From contig NZ_JQED01000005.1 of NCBI RefSeq assembly GCF_000764225.1, forward strand, positions 186,001 through 250,000: 64,000 nt of DNA. The letters run 5' to 3'. A model generated the notes under the pieces. The model saw only the letters and a program-made list of their open reading frames with translations, had not been told where the DNA came from and did not search any database. Source of the DNA: Colwellia psychrerythraea (GTDB taxonomy: Bacteria; Pseudomonadota; Gammaproteobacteria; Enterobacterales; Alteromonadaceae). The translations under genes and the position numbers were made by a program. Below are positions 1-8,089 of this stretch, piece by piece (the first letter of the stretch is position 1; each line of letters begins with the position of its first letter).

Positions 1-25
1 ATGGCATAACTAAAAAGAGTACATT

Positions 26-244
26 ATGGAGCAAGATTTAATCCAAGTAACAGTCATTTATTATCAAGTAGAGTCACTTGAGTTACTACATGAAGTGAAA
101 TCCTTCCCCAAAAATCGCCACGGAAGAGTTGTCTTACCTGAAGAATTTAAAAAAGGTAAATCCATTATTGCGGTTTGTGAGGGTGAAATCACCATTTTAA
201 ATAAAGTAGGTGACCGTATTTTATCTGTTGGTAAAGTGGCATAA
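26..244 (+). CDS. TIGR02922-like small protein
   Basis: A 72-residue protein of unknown function. It is compact and soluble, with no signal peptide or membrane segment. From memory it resembles the TIGR02922 family of about 70-residue proteins described from Colwellia and Shewanella; I cannot confirm this with a search. The start ATG has a purine-rich AAGAG about 9 bases upstream. The likely core is a beta-rich unit that begins with a VTVIYY strand and ends with a short strand around ILNKVGDRIL. The next gene (dsdC) is convergent, so this gene is probably transcribed alone or with something to the left of the window. No catalytic residues are evident. Confidence 0.6.
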   Translation: MEQDLIQVTVIYYQVESLELLHEVKSFPKNRHGRVVLPEEFKKGKSIIAVCEGEITILNKVGDRILSVGKVA

Positions 245-408
245 GAAAGCTGTAACCTTTAGTTCGGATAATAATACTGATCAGTTTTCAATCATCCCCA
301 GTTGAAACTTATCAAGTAATTTTGGTTTAAATACATAAAGGCACTCAAGTCCCCTTCAGTAAGCAGTTTCTAGTTAATCTAATGATTAACTCTGTGGATA
401 TTGATAAA

Positions 409-1368
409 TCACCTAACAGGTATAACGTTTTCATTTTTTAACTTGTTTTTTAGCCAACCAATAAATAATGCTATCTTTGTGTTTGTACTATTAGGTAATG
501 TAGCAACATAATAGCGCTGCGGGCATAGTAGTTTTTTATCAGCAAAAGGTTTAATCAACTCCCCTTTTTTGATTTGACTACGGGTCAAACTCTCCCTGCC
601 CATCGCGACACCAGCATGATTAATAGCCGCGATAACAGCCAAATCTGAGCGGTCAAACCTAATGTTGACATTAGAGTCTAAGCCATTGATATTAAAGTTA
701 TCTGCCCACAGTGCCCACTCATCCATGTTGGAGTCGTATCCCCATGCTTGATTATCATGTAATAAGGTACATTGACTTAAATGACTTGTATTACCAACTA
801 AGTCAAATTCTTCTGCATACTCTGGACTACAAACTGGCACTATCGCCTCGGTCAAAACATCTTGGCAATCTAACTTATTCGGTTGTTTTTCATCAAAATA
901 GATCGCCACATCAATACCATGGCCATAAAAGTTAATATTTTCATTTCCCGTTAAAATATTAAGTGAAATAGCAGGGTATTGCTTTTGAAAGTCGGCAACT
1001 TTAGGCACCAACCAACATTGCGCAAAAGAAGGTCGAGAATAGACAGTTAACTCGCCAGAAACATCATCACTTTTTGCTTCAAGTATTTCTTGATTTAAAT
1101 GAGTTAAAGACGCTTTGACCGCAATATAAATACGTTCACCTGCCGCGGTCAACTCAATCTTTCGGTGTGAACGTTTGAATAATAAAATAGCTAATTCATT
1201 CTCTAAGGCATTTATTCGATGAGATATTGCACTTGGTGTCATCGACAGTTCTTCAGCAGCAAGTGCAAAAGAGCGGTGCCTAGCTGCTACTTCAAAGGTA
1301 TGCATTTTAGCAAGTTGAAAACTACTTAAGCGTTTATTTTTAGGAGTAACATTGTCTTGAGTATACAT
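409..1368 (-). CDS. dsdC: DsdC, LysR-type activator of D-serine catabolism
   Basis: LysR-family regulator of 319 residues. The N-terminal winged HTH (about residues 15-78) contains SFALAAEELSMTPSAISHRI, and the rest is a periplasmic-binding-like effector domain. The sequence tracks E. coli DsdC closely: the LAKMHTFEVAARH start of the HTH, SRPSFAQCWLVP at the hinge, and FDRSDLAVIAAINHAGVAMGR in the effector domain. It lies divergently from dsdA with about 225 bp between the starts, the same arrangement as in enterobacteria, where DsdC with D-serine activates dsdA. No dsdX permease gene is present nearby. Identification is strong because similarity extends over the whole length rather than only the HTH. 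Confidence 0.93.
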   Translation of the reverse strand: MYTQDNVTPKNKRLSSFQLAKMHTFEVAARHRSFALAAEELSMTPSAISHRINALENELAILLFKRSHRKIELTAAGERIYIAVKASLTHLNQEILEAKSDDVSGELTVYSRPSFAQCWLVPKVADFQKQYPAISLNILTGNENINFYGHGIDVAIYFDEKQPNKLDCQDVLTEAIVPVCSPEYAEEFDLVGNTSHLSQCTLLHDNQAWGYDSNMDEWALWADNFNINGLDSNVNIRFDRSDLAVIAAINHAGVAMGRESLTRSQIKKGELIKPFADKKLLCPQRYYVATLPNSTNTKIALFIGWLKNKLKNENVIPVR

Positions 1369-1500
1369 AACACAGACTCTTCTATTGGCATTTTTCGACG
1401 AACTCTGAGCACAACAATATCATTATGCATTACATTAAATAACCCAAATTAGATTTTACATGCTTTTTTCCCTTAGCAATGCTCTCTTGATTTAATTTAT

Positions 1501-1510
1501 TTCACGTGAA
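1501..1510. promoter_or_regulatory. Perfect palindrome in the dsdC/dsdA divergent region
   Basis: The sequence TTCACGTGAA is a perfect 10-bp palindrome about 90 bp upstream of the dsdA start. It sits in the only intergenic space shared by dsdC and dsdA, so it could be part of an operator. The regulator is not known, and a short palindrome in AT-rich DNA may occur by chance. Confidence 0.25.
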
Positions 1511-1596
1511 GTTGAATTATCATCGTTTGTCAGTAAGTGACGATTATTGTTTAATACCCTTAACTCCAACAGCATAAAGCAGATTGAGAAGTGATA

Positions 1597-2928
1597 ATGA
1601 ACAACGATAACATTACACAGTTAATGGCTGATTTTCCCCTCATCAAAAACATGGTCAACCTATCAGAGGTAAGCTGGTTCAACCCTAAGGTGACGTCGCT
1701 GCAAGAAGGCCTTCCTTATGTTGGTTTGGATGAAAGTAATATCAAAGATGCCAGTGACCGACTAGCCCGCTTTGCGCCTTACATGGTAAAAGCATTTCCT
1801 GAAACAGCAAAAAACAATGGCATTATTGAGTCTGAATTAATAGAAATTTCAGCAATGAAATCGCAACTGGAGCAGCAATATAAGGTGGAAATTAAAGGTA
1901 AACTGCTGCTAAAAAAAGACAGTCACCTGCCCATTTCAGGTTCAATCAAAGCACGCGGTGGTATTTATGAAGTATTGACTCATGCTGAAAAACTAGCACT
2001 AAAAGCAGGATTACTCGAACTGACAGATAATTACACTAAACTGTTTAGCGAAAAATTTAGAGTCTTTTTTAGTCAGTACAGTATCGCTGTTGGTTCAACG
2101 GGCAACCTTGGTATGTCTATTGGTATTATCAGTGCAAAACTGGGTTTTTCAGTGAGTGTGCATATGTCTGCAGACGCCCGCCAATGGAAAAAAGAAAAAC
2201 TACGCTCTCATGGTGTTAATGTTGTTGAGTACAATCAAGACTATGGTGTGGCAGTGGAGCAAGGCCGTAAAGAAGCAGAACATGACCCCAAGTGTTTTTT
2301 CATCGATGATGAAAACTCCCAAACATTATTTCTTGGCTACGCTGTAGCGGGTGAAAGACTGAAACAACAGTTTGATGAGTTGCACATTGTGGTAAACAAG
2401 GATAATCCACTCTTTGTCTACTTGCCCTGCGGTGTCGGTGGTGGTCCTGGTGGTGTCGCATTTGGCTTGAAGATGGCTTTTGGTGATAACGTACACTGTA
2501 TATTTGCCGAACCTACGCACTCCCCTTGCATGTTGCTCGGCATTCTTACTGGATTGCATGATGACATTTCCGTTCAAGATATCGGCATTGATAACATTAC
2601 CGCTGCTGATGGTTTGGCTGTTGGCAGAGCTTCTGGCTTCGTTGGCCGAGCAATGGAAAGACTGTTAGATGGTTTTTATACTATCAGTGACCAAAGAATG
2701 TATGATCTACTTGGCTTATTAAATAAGGTTGAAGGCATTCAATTAGAGCCGTCTGCCTTGGCTGGTATGTTAGGCCCAATTGTTGTCACCAATGATATTG
2801 AATATCTAAATCGTATAGAGATGAACAATGATAAATTGGCAAAGGCAACACATCTTGTTTGGGCAACAGGTGGCGGTATGGTTCCAGCGGTAGAAATGCA
2901 AAAATACTTATCAAAAGGCTGTTATTAG
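1597..2928 (+). CDS. dsdA: D-serine ammonia-lyase (D-serine dehydratase)
   Basis: PLP enzyme that converts D-serine to pyruvate and ammonia. It aligns end to end with E. coli Dsd[21 protein letters not shown] contains the Schiff-base lysine, VGSTGNLG binds phosphate, and there is a glycine-rich CGVGGGPGG loop. I chose the ATG at 1597 rather than the in-frame GTG at 1591. A GAGA ribosome-binding site lies about 8 bases before 1597 but only 2 before 1591, and the 1597 start gives 443 residues with the PLP lysine at 118, the position it has in E. coli DsdA. It is paired with divergent dsdC and followed by a hairpin terminator. With no permease gene nearby, D-serine may arrive through another transporter or come from cell-wall turnover. 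Confidence 0.96.
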   Translation: MNNDNITQLMADFPLIKNMVNLSEVSWFNPKVTSLQEGLPYVGLDESNIKDASDRLARFAPYMVKAFPETAKNNGIIESELIEISAMKSQLEQQYKVEIKGKLLLKKDSHLPISGSIKARGGIYEVLTHAEKLALKAGLLELTDNYTKLFSEKFRVFFSQYSIAVGSTGNLGMSIGIISAKLGFSVSVHMSADARQWKKEKLRSHGVNVVEYNQDYGVAVEQGRKEAEHDPKCFFIDDENSQTLFLGYAVAGERLKQQFDELHIVVNKDNPLFVYLPCGVGGGPGGVAFGLKMAFGDNVHCIFAEPTHSPCMLLGILTGLHDDISVQDIGIDNITAADGLAVGRASGFVGRAMERLLDGFYTISDQRMYDLLGLLNKVEGIQLEPSALAGMLGPIVVTNDIEYLNRIEMNNDKLAKATHLVWATGGGMVPAVEMQKYLSKGCY

Positions 2929-2953
2929 TATTGAGTGTTTAATCATTGTTCGT

Positions 2954-2985
2954 TATAGACCAGCTCACTGGTTTGCTGGTCTATA
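2954..2985. terminator. Convergent terminator between dsdA and lhgO
   Basis: An 11-bp perfect stem (TATAGACCAGC at 2954-2964 pairing with 2975-2985) encloses a 10-base loop. It lies exactly between the convergent stop codons of dsdA and lhgO. No long T-run follows on either side, so it is a stem with weak tails. Confidence 0.55.
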
Positions 2986-2994
2986 AATAGCCTC

Positions 2995-4194
2995 TTAAGA
3001 GCATAAGTGTTCAGCAACTTTATCAACAATATAACCACCTATGGGAATTGCTGACGTCGCCGCTGGCGATGGTGCATTACAGACATTAATACTGCGTTTA
3101 CTGTTAGCAAACAAAAAGTCATGTACTAAGCTGCCATCATTCATCACGGCTTGTGCACGAATACCCGCAGGGTAGGGTTTAAGATCGACAAGCTCTATTG
3201 AGGGGCAATACTTTCGCACTAAGGTTAAATAACCGCTTTTAAAGAGTGAATTCTTAAATTCAGTTATGCCAGAACTCAAATTATTCCATAATACCTTCCA
3301 GAATCCAGTGAACAGTAACATTTCTTTCATATCACGTAAGTTAATATTAACCTTGCCATAACCTTCTCGTTTAAAGCCTAATACCGCATTTGGGCCAACC
3401 GTAACACTCCCGTCAATCATCCGCGTTAAATGCACACCTAAAAACGGTAATGTTGGATCAGGAATTGGATAAATTAAATGATTAACAATCGCGTTTTTAT
3501 CGGCTGGTAACTGATAGTATTCACCACGAAATGGTACAATTTGAAAATCAACTTGAATATCTAACATTTTAACCACACGATCAGCCATGAGTCCTGAGCA
3601 GGTAATTAAGTAACGGCTAGTAAACTCACCCGCGCTTGTACTCACACAAACTGCTTCTGTCGTTTCCTTTAATTGAGTTACTTTGGTATTTAGTCGGTAT
3701 TCACCGCCTAATGACTGAAACTCTTGCGCCATTTTAATGGTAATCAATTGATAATCAACGATACCTGTCGACTTCACCAAAATAGCACCTAGCCCAGTAA
3801 TATTAGGCTCCTGAACTTTAAGCTGCTGCTTATCAAGTAACTCCACTTCAATATTATTTTTTTGACAGCGTTGGTAAAGCGCCTCCATGCGCTTAACTTC
3901 TAATTCATTCGTAGCGACTAACAACTTCCCGCATTGATTAAACGGGATATTATGCTGTTGGCAAAAGTTAATAGTAGCATCGACTCCAGCTCGACAAAAC
4001 TTAGCCTTCAAGCTGCCGGGCTCATAATATACGCCAGCATGAATAACACCACTATTATGTCCAGTTTGATGGGTTGCAAACTCACTTTCTTTTTCCAGTA
4101 ATAGTATTTTCTTATCCGGATAGCGTTGTTGTAGTTGCCACGCAGTCGACACACCAATAATACCACCACCAATGATTATGTAGTCATAGATCAT
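2995..4194 (-). CDS. lhgO: L-2-hydroxyglutarate dehydrogenase/oxidase
   Basis: FAD-dependent enzyme of 399 residues that oxidises L-2-hydroxyglutarate to 2-oxoglutarate, passing electrons to the quinone pool. The N-terminal dinucleotide fold (YIIIGGGIIGVSTAWQL) is followed by TGHNSGVIHAGVYY, characteristic of the LhgO/YgaF family within the DAO superfamily. The C-terminal YPAGIRAQAVM segment is also typical. It lies downstream of csiD on the same strand, separated by an inverted-repeat element of about 260 bp. CsiD makes L-2-hydroxyglutarate from glutarate, so the two genes give a complete CoA-independent glutarate route. A G-rich ribosome-binding site is not obvious; the start is chosen because it begins directly with the FAD fold. 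Confidence 0.93.
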   Translation of the reverse strand: MIYDYIIIGGGIIGVSTAWQLQQRYPDKKILLLEKESEFATHQTGHNSGVIHAGVYYEPGSLKAKFCRAGVDATINFCQQHNIPFNQCGKLLVATNELEVKRMEALYQRCQKNNIEVELLDKQQLKVQEPNITGLGAILVKSTGIVDYQLITIKMAQEFQSLGGEYRLNTKVTQLKETTEAVCVSTSAGEFTSRYLITCSGLMADRVVKMLDIQVDFQIVPFRGEYYQLPADKNAIVNHLIYPIPDPTLPFLGVHLTRMIDGSVTVGPNAVLGFKREGYGKVNINLRDMKEMLLFTGFWKVLWNNLSSGITEFKNSLFKSGYLTLVRKYCPSIELVDLKPYPAGIRAQAVMNDGSLVHDFLFANSKRSINVCNAPSPAATSAIPIGGYIVDKVAEHLCS

Positions 4195-4208
4195 ATAATT
4201 ACCCTATA

Positions 4209-4469
4209 TACCAATTCAAGTAAGTTTCTTCCCACGCAGCGAGACTTAAAAGGCTTAGAGGCAAGGCATTGATTGAAGATAATGGTTTTTCCCTTATCAA
4301 AATCAATAACGCTGCATGTAAACCTTTTAAACTCGCCCTTTGGGAGTTTGTCAGCAATCTGATAACTGCACATAATTCTCTTAAGATAGAATGACTATAC
4401 ATAAAAAATTCTATTTGTTCTCAAACTGCTGACAAGCTCTGAGTGGGAACAAACTTATTTGATTTGGTA
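4209..4469. repeat. Inverted-repeat element (MITE-like), family A copy 1
   Basis: A 261-bp non-coding element fills the csiD-lhgO gap. Its ends, 4209-4235 and 4443-4469, are inverted repeats matching at 24 of 27 positions by hand count, starting TACCAA and ending TTGGTA. The core (about 4249-4325) is nearly identical to 40287-40365 in a second element at 40245-40518 and is itself an imperfect hairpin. It carries no transposase. The right end lies three bases from the csiD stop codon. Short ORFs inside it are not credible genes. It may form RNA hairpins between the two operon genes. Confidence 0.8.
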
Positions 4470-4472
4470 TTA

Positions 4473-5432
4473 TTATTTCAGTTTTGCATTTTCATAATAA
4501 GCGCCACGCTGACGCAGTAATTCGCGGTACAGTCCTTTATCAGCAACAAATTTATCACGACCATGTAACCAAGCATGGTTATTTACTACCAGCATACTAC
4601 CCACAGGAACACGGACATTGAAGGTATTCTGCTCTGCTTCTAACGATTCCCCCATATCAAATAGATACTGACCTTGGCGCATATTTAAAGGCTCAGCAAA
4701 TTGATCGATAAATAGCATTTTTGGTCGACCTAACTCATCTTCTTCAAAAAATACCGGATGATCTATTTTATAAGTAATATTCTTACTCGCTGGCGATGTC
4801 CATTGAATGTCTTCTTTTGCTAGAGGATGGTTATAAAACTTTTCTAACTCTTGCCATTCATCGACGTGTAATAATAAGGAATCACCACCTTCCATATTTT
4901 CTTCCGCTATTTTTTGCATAATAACCCAGTCGGTGCGCTCTTTTACATAGGTGCCATCATTATGTAATTCCATACGGCGATGTGCTTGACGTAAGTAACT
5001 ATCACTATTGTCATCATTTTTAACGCTAAAACGGGCATAAAATTTTCCGTACATAGCATCTAAATTAGGTACGCCAATTAAGTGAGATACCGCAGTCGAT
5101 AATAAAATATTAAACTCAAGTTGATCAAACTCAGCAGCGACAGGTTCACATTGCAACATAAACGCACCCGTCCCTCGATTTTTGATGATATTTAGCAATA
5201 AAGCACCTAAAGTATCTTGAGTGAGGCTATTAAGAATACTGGCAACACGAAAACGTAAAAAAGGTTTGTACTCTATAGCTTGTACCCCTAACGGTAATGC
5301 CTGTTCGATAAACCCCTTCACTATTTCAGAGGATAGCTTTATCACTTGTAAACGAGGATTCGCTGCAAATGGCGTTACTGAAAAGCCTTGTGGACTTGAG
5401 TCATTGTTCAATTTTATTGCTGTAGTATTCAT
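4473..5432 (-). CDS. csiD: CsiD/GlaH, 2-oxoglutarate-dependent glutarate hydroxylase
   Basis: Fe(II)/2-oxoglutarate dioxygenase of 319 residues that hydroxylates glutarate to L-2-hydroxyglutarate, releasing succinate and CO2. The iron ligands are visible as HND (His157, Asp159) and a distal His290 in HAWLHGRD. A downstream YRELLRQRG arginine probably binds 2-oxoglutarate. The length agrees with E. coli CsiD (about 325 residues, ligands near 160, 162 and 292). It is the first gene of a csiD-lhgO unit and is divergent from a LysR gene. In E. coli and Pseudomonas the known regulators of csiD are GntR-type (CsiR), so a LysR partner is unusual. Confidence 0.93.
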   Translation of the reverse strand: MNTTAIKLNNDSSPQGFSVTPFAANPRLQVIKLSSEIVKGFIEQALPLGVQAIEYKPFLRFRVASILNSLTQDTLGALLLNIIKNRGTGAFMLQCEPVAAEFDQLEFNILLSTAVSHLIGVPNLDAMYGKFYARFSVKNDDNSDSYLRQAHRRMELHNDGTYVKERTDWVIMQKIAEENMEGGDSLLLHVDEWQELEKFYNHPLAKEDIQWTSPASKNITYKIDHPVFFEEDELGRPKMLFIDQFAEPLNMRQGQYLFDMGESLEAEQNTFNVRVPVGSMLVVNNHAWLHGRDKFVADKGLYRELLRQRGAYYENAKLK

Positions 5433-5560
5433 ATTATCACCCTCTTGTGCTTTTGATGTAAACCGATGAAGTTAAGACCTGGATAACTAACGGTAGCATT
5501 AGCAAATTGCTAAACACTGTTACTTTCAAGGTAATTTTTTTACGCTTCATTAGTGGTTAA

Positions 5561-5638
5561 CTCTATCTAGAAAGTGAAAATAAATATAATATATAGTTTT
5601 TATAAATTTCATAACTTTTACTTATTGATTTCATTATT
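5561..5638. promoter_or_regulatory. LysR/csiD divergent promoter, duplicated at 14914-14991
   Basis: This AT-rich stretch lies immediately upstream of the LysR start codon and faces csiD. It aligns without gaps to 14914-14991, and both copies run exactly 78 bases to an ATG. The longest shared blocks are TAAATATAAT extended on both sides (5579-5595) and a TATAA-TTTCATAACTTTT block (5601-5619). These blocks are the best candidates for the operator and promoter of this LysR pair; that role is inferred from conservation and position. Confidence 0.5.
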
Positions 5639-6520
5639 ATGAATTTAAAGCGCCTTGAATACTTCTGCCAACTTGCCAATCTGGGTAACTTCACTCGGAC
5701 AGCACATAAAATAGGAATTGCCCAACCGGCATTGACTATTGCCATTCAAAAATTGGAACAAGAAGTGGGACTGAAGCTGATCAATCGGGCAGAAAAAAAT
5801 GCCTTATTAACTGCTGAAGGTGAAGTATTGTATAAACTGGCAAGCCAGCTATTGAGCCAAGCAAATCAGCTCGAATTAGAGTTAGAGGAACTCAAAGGCC
5901 TAGAGCAAGGTAGTATTCGATTTGGTGTTTCTGCCATGATGGGATCTTATTATTTCCCCAAAGTGCTTAGTGCATTTAAACAAAAGTACCCTAAAATAAA
6001 AATTCACTTAGTTGATCAAGGTACGGCAGCTTTAGAAAAAATGCTGCTCAATGGCGAGCTTGATTTAGCTTTGGTGCGCAGTGACTCCGAGAATCCACAA
6101 TTGCGCTATACAGAGCTTTTCAATGAAGAGGTTGTTGCCGCTATGGCCAGTACACACTCACTCGCGAACGAACAAAGTATATCACTAGCTCAATTTTGTC
6201 AGCAGCCATTGGTGTTGTTTCATGAAGGATATTTCTTGCGTGAAGTTGTCAGTCAATATGCGAAAAAGCATCACCTAACACTAGATATTCGCATGGAAAC
6301 AAATCTTATTGAGCTGCAAAAATCTTTGGTGCGCAGTGAGGTGGGGATCACCACATGCTTGTCACGTATTTTACAAAACGAACAGCAAATGACATCGGCC
6401 CCTTTTGAACCAAAAATTGAATTTAAGCTAAGTTTGGCATGGAAAAAAAGTCACTACCTTTCTAATGCCAGTAAAGCCTTTATGACCTATTTGAGCTCAA
6501 CGATCGATTGTATAGATTAG
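5639..6520 (+). CDS. LysR-type regulator divergent from csiD
   Basis: LysR-family transcriptional regulator of 293 residues. The HTH lies at residues 1-60 (MNLKRLEYFCQLANLGNFTR, then AQPALTIAIQKLEQEVGLKL). It is followed by a hinge and a substrate-binding domain starting near GSIRFGVSAMMGSYYFPKVL. It is divergent from csiD with about 205 bp between starts, so it probably controls csiD-lhgO in response to glutarate or a lysine or polyamine breakdown product. Its 5' end and promoter are paralogous to a truncated LysR remnant at 14914-15045 beside the CoA-transferase gene, which suggests that both glutarate operons once had sister regulators. The inducer is unknown. Confidence 0.88.
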   Translation: MNLKRLEYFCQLANLGNFTRTAHKIGIAQPALTIAIQKLEQEVGLKLINRAEKNALLTAEGEVLYKLASQLLSQANQLELELEELKGLEQGSIRFGVSAMMGSYYFPKVLSAFKQKYPKIKIHLVDQGTAALEKMLLNGELDLALVRSDSENPQLRYTELFNEEVVAAMASTHSLANEQSISLAQFCQQPLVLFHEGYFLREVVSQYAKKHHLTLDIRMETNLIELQKSLVRSEVGITTCLSRILQNEQQMTSAPFEPKIEFKLSLAWKKSHYLSNASKAFMTYLSSTIDCID

Positions 6521-6580
6521 TTGTCGTCAATTACTTAACAGCCATCAGTGAACGAACAACAAGAAAAATTCGGTCACCCC

Positions 6581-6616
6581 AAAAAAACAAAGCCACTACT
6601 AATGGGTAGTGGCTTT
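6581..6616 (-). terminator. Rho-independent terminator of the gabD-gabT-spuC operon
   Basis: An 11-bp stem (AAAGCCACTAC at 6589-6599 with 6606-6616) has a 6-base loop. On the minus strand it is followed by C and then a run of seven T (6587-6581). It lies about 40 bp past the spuC stop codon. Confidence 0.85.
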
Positions 6617-6654
6617 CTTGTCAGCAGAAAAGCGATAATTCAAACGAACTACGC

Positions 6655-8010
6655 TTAGATAAGGTTATAGAACCTTGCCGTATCGTCTAGTGTCTTTTTA
6701 GCTTTCTCTATTAATTCATCAATTTCAGTTTTGCTAATAACCAACGGCGGTGAAATAACCATGATGTCACCACATGAACGCATGATTAAGCCATTATCCA
6801 TTGAATAATCACGACAAACATTGCCACCCGCGGCATTAGGCGCTAAACGCTCTTTAGTTGTTTTATCTTTAACTAGCTCAATAGATGCAACCATACCTAG
6901 ACCACGCGCTTCACCCACAATCGGATGATCCGCAAGCTCTTGCCAGCGTTGTTGTAAATAAGGTGAAATCTCTGCTTTAACTTGCTCAACAATACCTTCA
7001 GACTCTAATAGCTCGATATTTTTTAGCGCAACTGCCGCAGCAACAGGATGACCTGAATAGGTATAACCATGGTTAAAGTCAGCACCTTCTCCAATCACTA
7101 CATCAGCCACTTTATCTGAAATAATAACGCCGCCAATCGGTAAGTAACCTGACGACATACCTTTAGCGATAGTAATCATATCCGGCTTTAAATCAAAGTA
7201 CTCACTAGCAAACCATTCACCTGTACGGCCAAAGCCAGAGATGACTTCATCTAAGATAAAAAGAATATCATACTTAGCTAAAATTCTTTTGATTTCAGGC
7301 CAGTAAGTATCTGGTGGTGTTATAACTCCGCCAGCCCCTTGGAAAGGTTCCGCAATAAAAGCAGCAATGTTTTCTTCGCCTACTTCTAATATTTTCGCTT
7401 CCAACGATTGCGCAGCTTTAAGACCAAATTCATCTTTAGATAAATCACCACCTTCAGCAAACCAGTAAGGTTGGTCCACATGGACAACACCATCAATAGG
7501 TAGATCGCCTTGTTCATGCATATACCCCATACCACCTAAACTTGCCGCAGCAACGGTAGAACCATGGTAAGCATTTTGACGACTGATAAAAGTTTTCTTT
7601 GATGGTTTGCCTTTTAAGTCCCAGTACCGACGTACCATTCTAAAGTTTGTATCATTTGCATCAGAGCCAGACCCAGTAAAAAATACTTTATTCATATGAG
7701 CAGGCGCAATAGAAGCTATTTTTGCTGCCAACTCAGTTGCTGGTTCAGTTGTGGTTTTAAAAAATAAATTGTAATAAGGCAGTTCGGTCATTTGTTGACT
7801 TGCGGCTTCAACAAGCTCTTTACGACCATAACCTATATTTACACACCACAAACCAGCCATACCATCGAGGTATTTTTTACCATTATCTTCATAGATATAA
7901 ACACCTTCCGCTTTAGATATTAATTTAATACCCTTTTCTGCTAGCTCTTTATTATCACTAAATGGTTGAAAGTGATGTGCTGTATTTTTTTGCTGAAATT
8001 CTGACTTCAT
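6655..8010 (-). CDS. spuC: Putrescine/polyamine:pyruvate aminotransferase (SpuC-like, class III)
   Basis: PLP-dependent class III aminotransferase of 451 residues. It closely resembles Pseudomonas SpuC: YLDGMAGLWCVNIGYGR, KVFFTGSGSDANDTNFRMVR, FILDEVISGFGRTGEW and the Schiff-base Lys283 in TIAKGMSSGYLPIGG. SpuC transfers the amino group of putrescine (and probably cadaverine or other omega-amines) to pyruvate, giving an aminoaldehyde. It is the third gene after gabD and gabT, 79 bp downstream of gabT. In this setting it opens a transamination route to 4-aminobutanal or 5-aminopentanal in parallel with the Puu route. Substrate preference cannot be read from sequence; beta-alanine or other omega-amino-acid aminotransferases are related. 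Confidence 0.82.
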   Translation of the reverse strand: MKSEFQQKNTAHHFQPFSDNKELAEKGIKLISKAEGVYIYEDNGKKYLDGMAGLWCVNIGYGRKELVEAASQQMTELPYYNLFFKTTTEPATELAAKIASIAPAHMNKVFFTGSGSDANDTNFRMVRRYWDLKGKPSKKTFISRQNAYHGSTVAAASLGGMGYMHEQGDLPIDGVVHVDQPYWFAEGGDLSKDEFGLKAAQSLEAKILEVGEENIAAFIAEPFQGAGGVITPPDTYWPEIKRILAKYDILFILDEVISGFGRTGEWFASEYFDLKPDMITIAKGMSSGYLPIGGVIISDKVADVVIGEGADFNHGYTYSGHPVAAAVALKNIELLESEGIVEQVKAEISPYLQQRWQELADHPIVGEARGLGMVASIELVKDKTTKERLAPNAAGGNVCRDYSMDNGLIMRSCGDIMVISPPLVISKTEIDELIEKAKKTLDDTARFYNLI

Positions 8011-8042
8011 AACATAACCTTTTAATTTTTATTATAAATTAT

Positions 8043-8059
8043 CCGCCCGATGAGGGCGG
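8043..8059 (-). terminator. Hairpin in the gabT-spuC gap
   Basis: A GC-rich stem, CCGCCC (8043-8048) with GGGCGG (8054-8059), has a 5-base loop. It is followed on the minus strand by AT-rich sequence without a clean T-run. It may attenuate read-through from gabT into spuC or stabilise the upstream mRNA end. Confidence 0.45.
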
Positions 8060-8089
8060 TCTGTTTAAAACGTTTTTAAAAATTACACT

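Noticed and set aside
4191..4402. Two short minus-strand frames between csiD and lhgO
   Set aside because: Both fall in the family A inverted-repeat element and have no counterpart in the second copy at 40245-40518.
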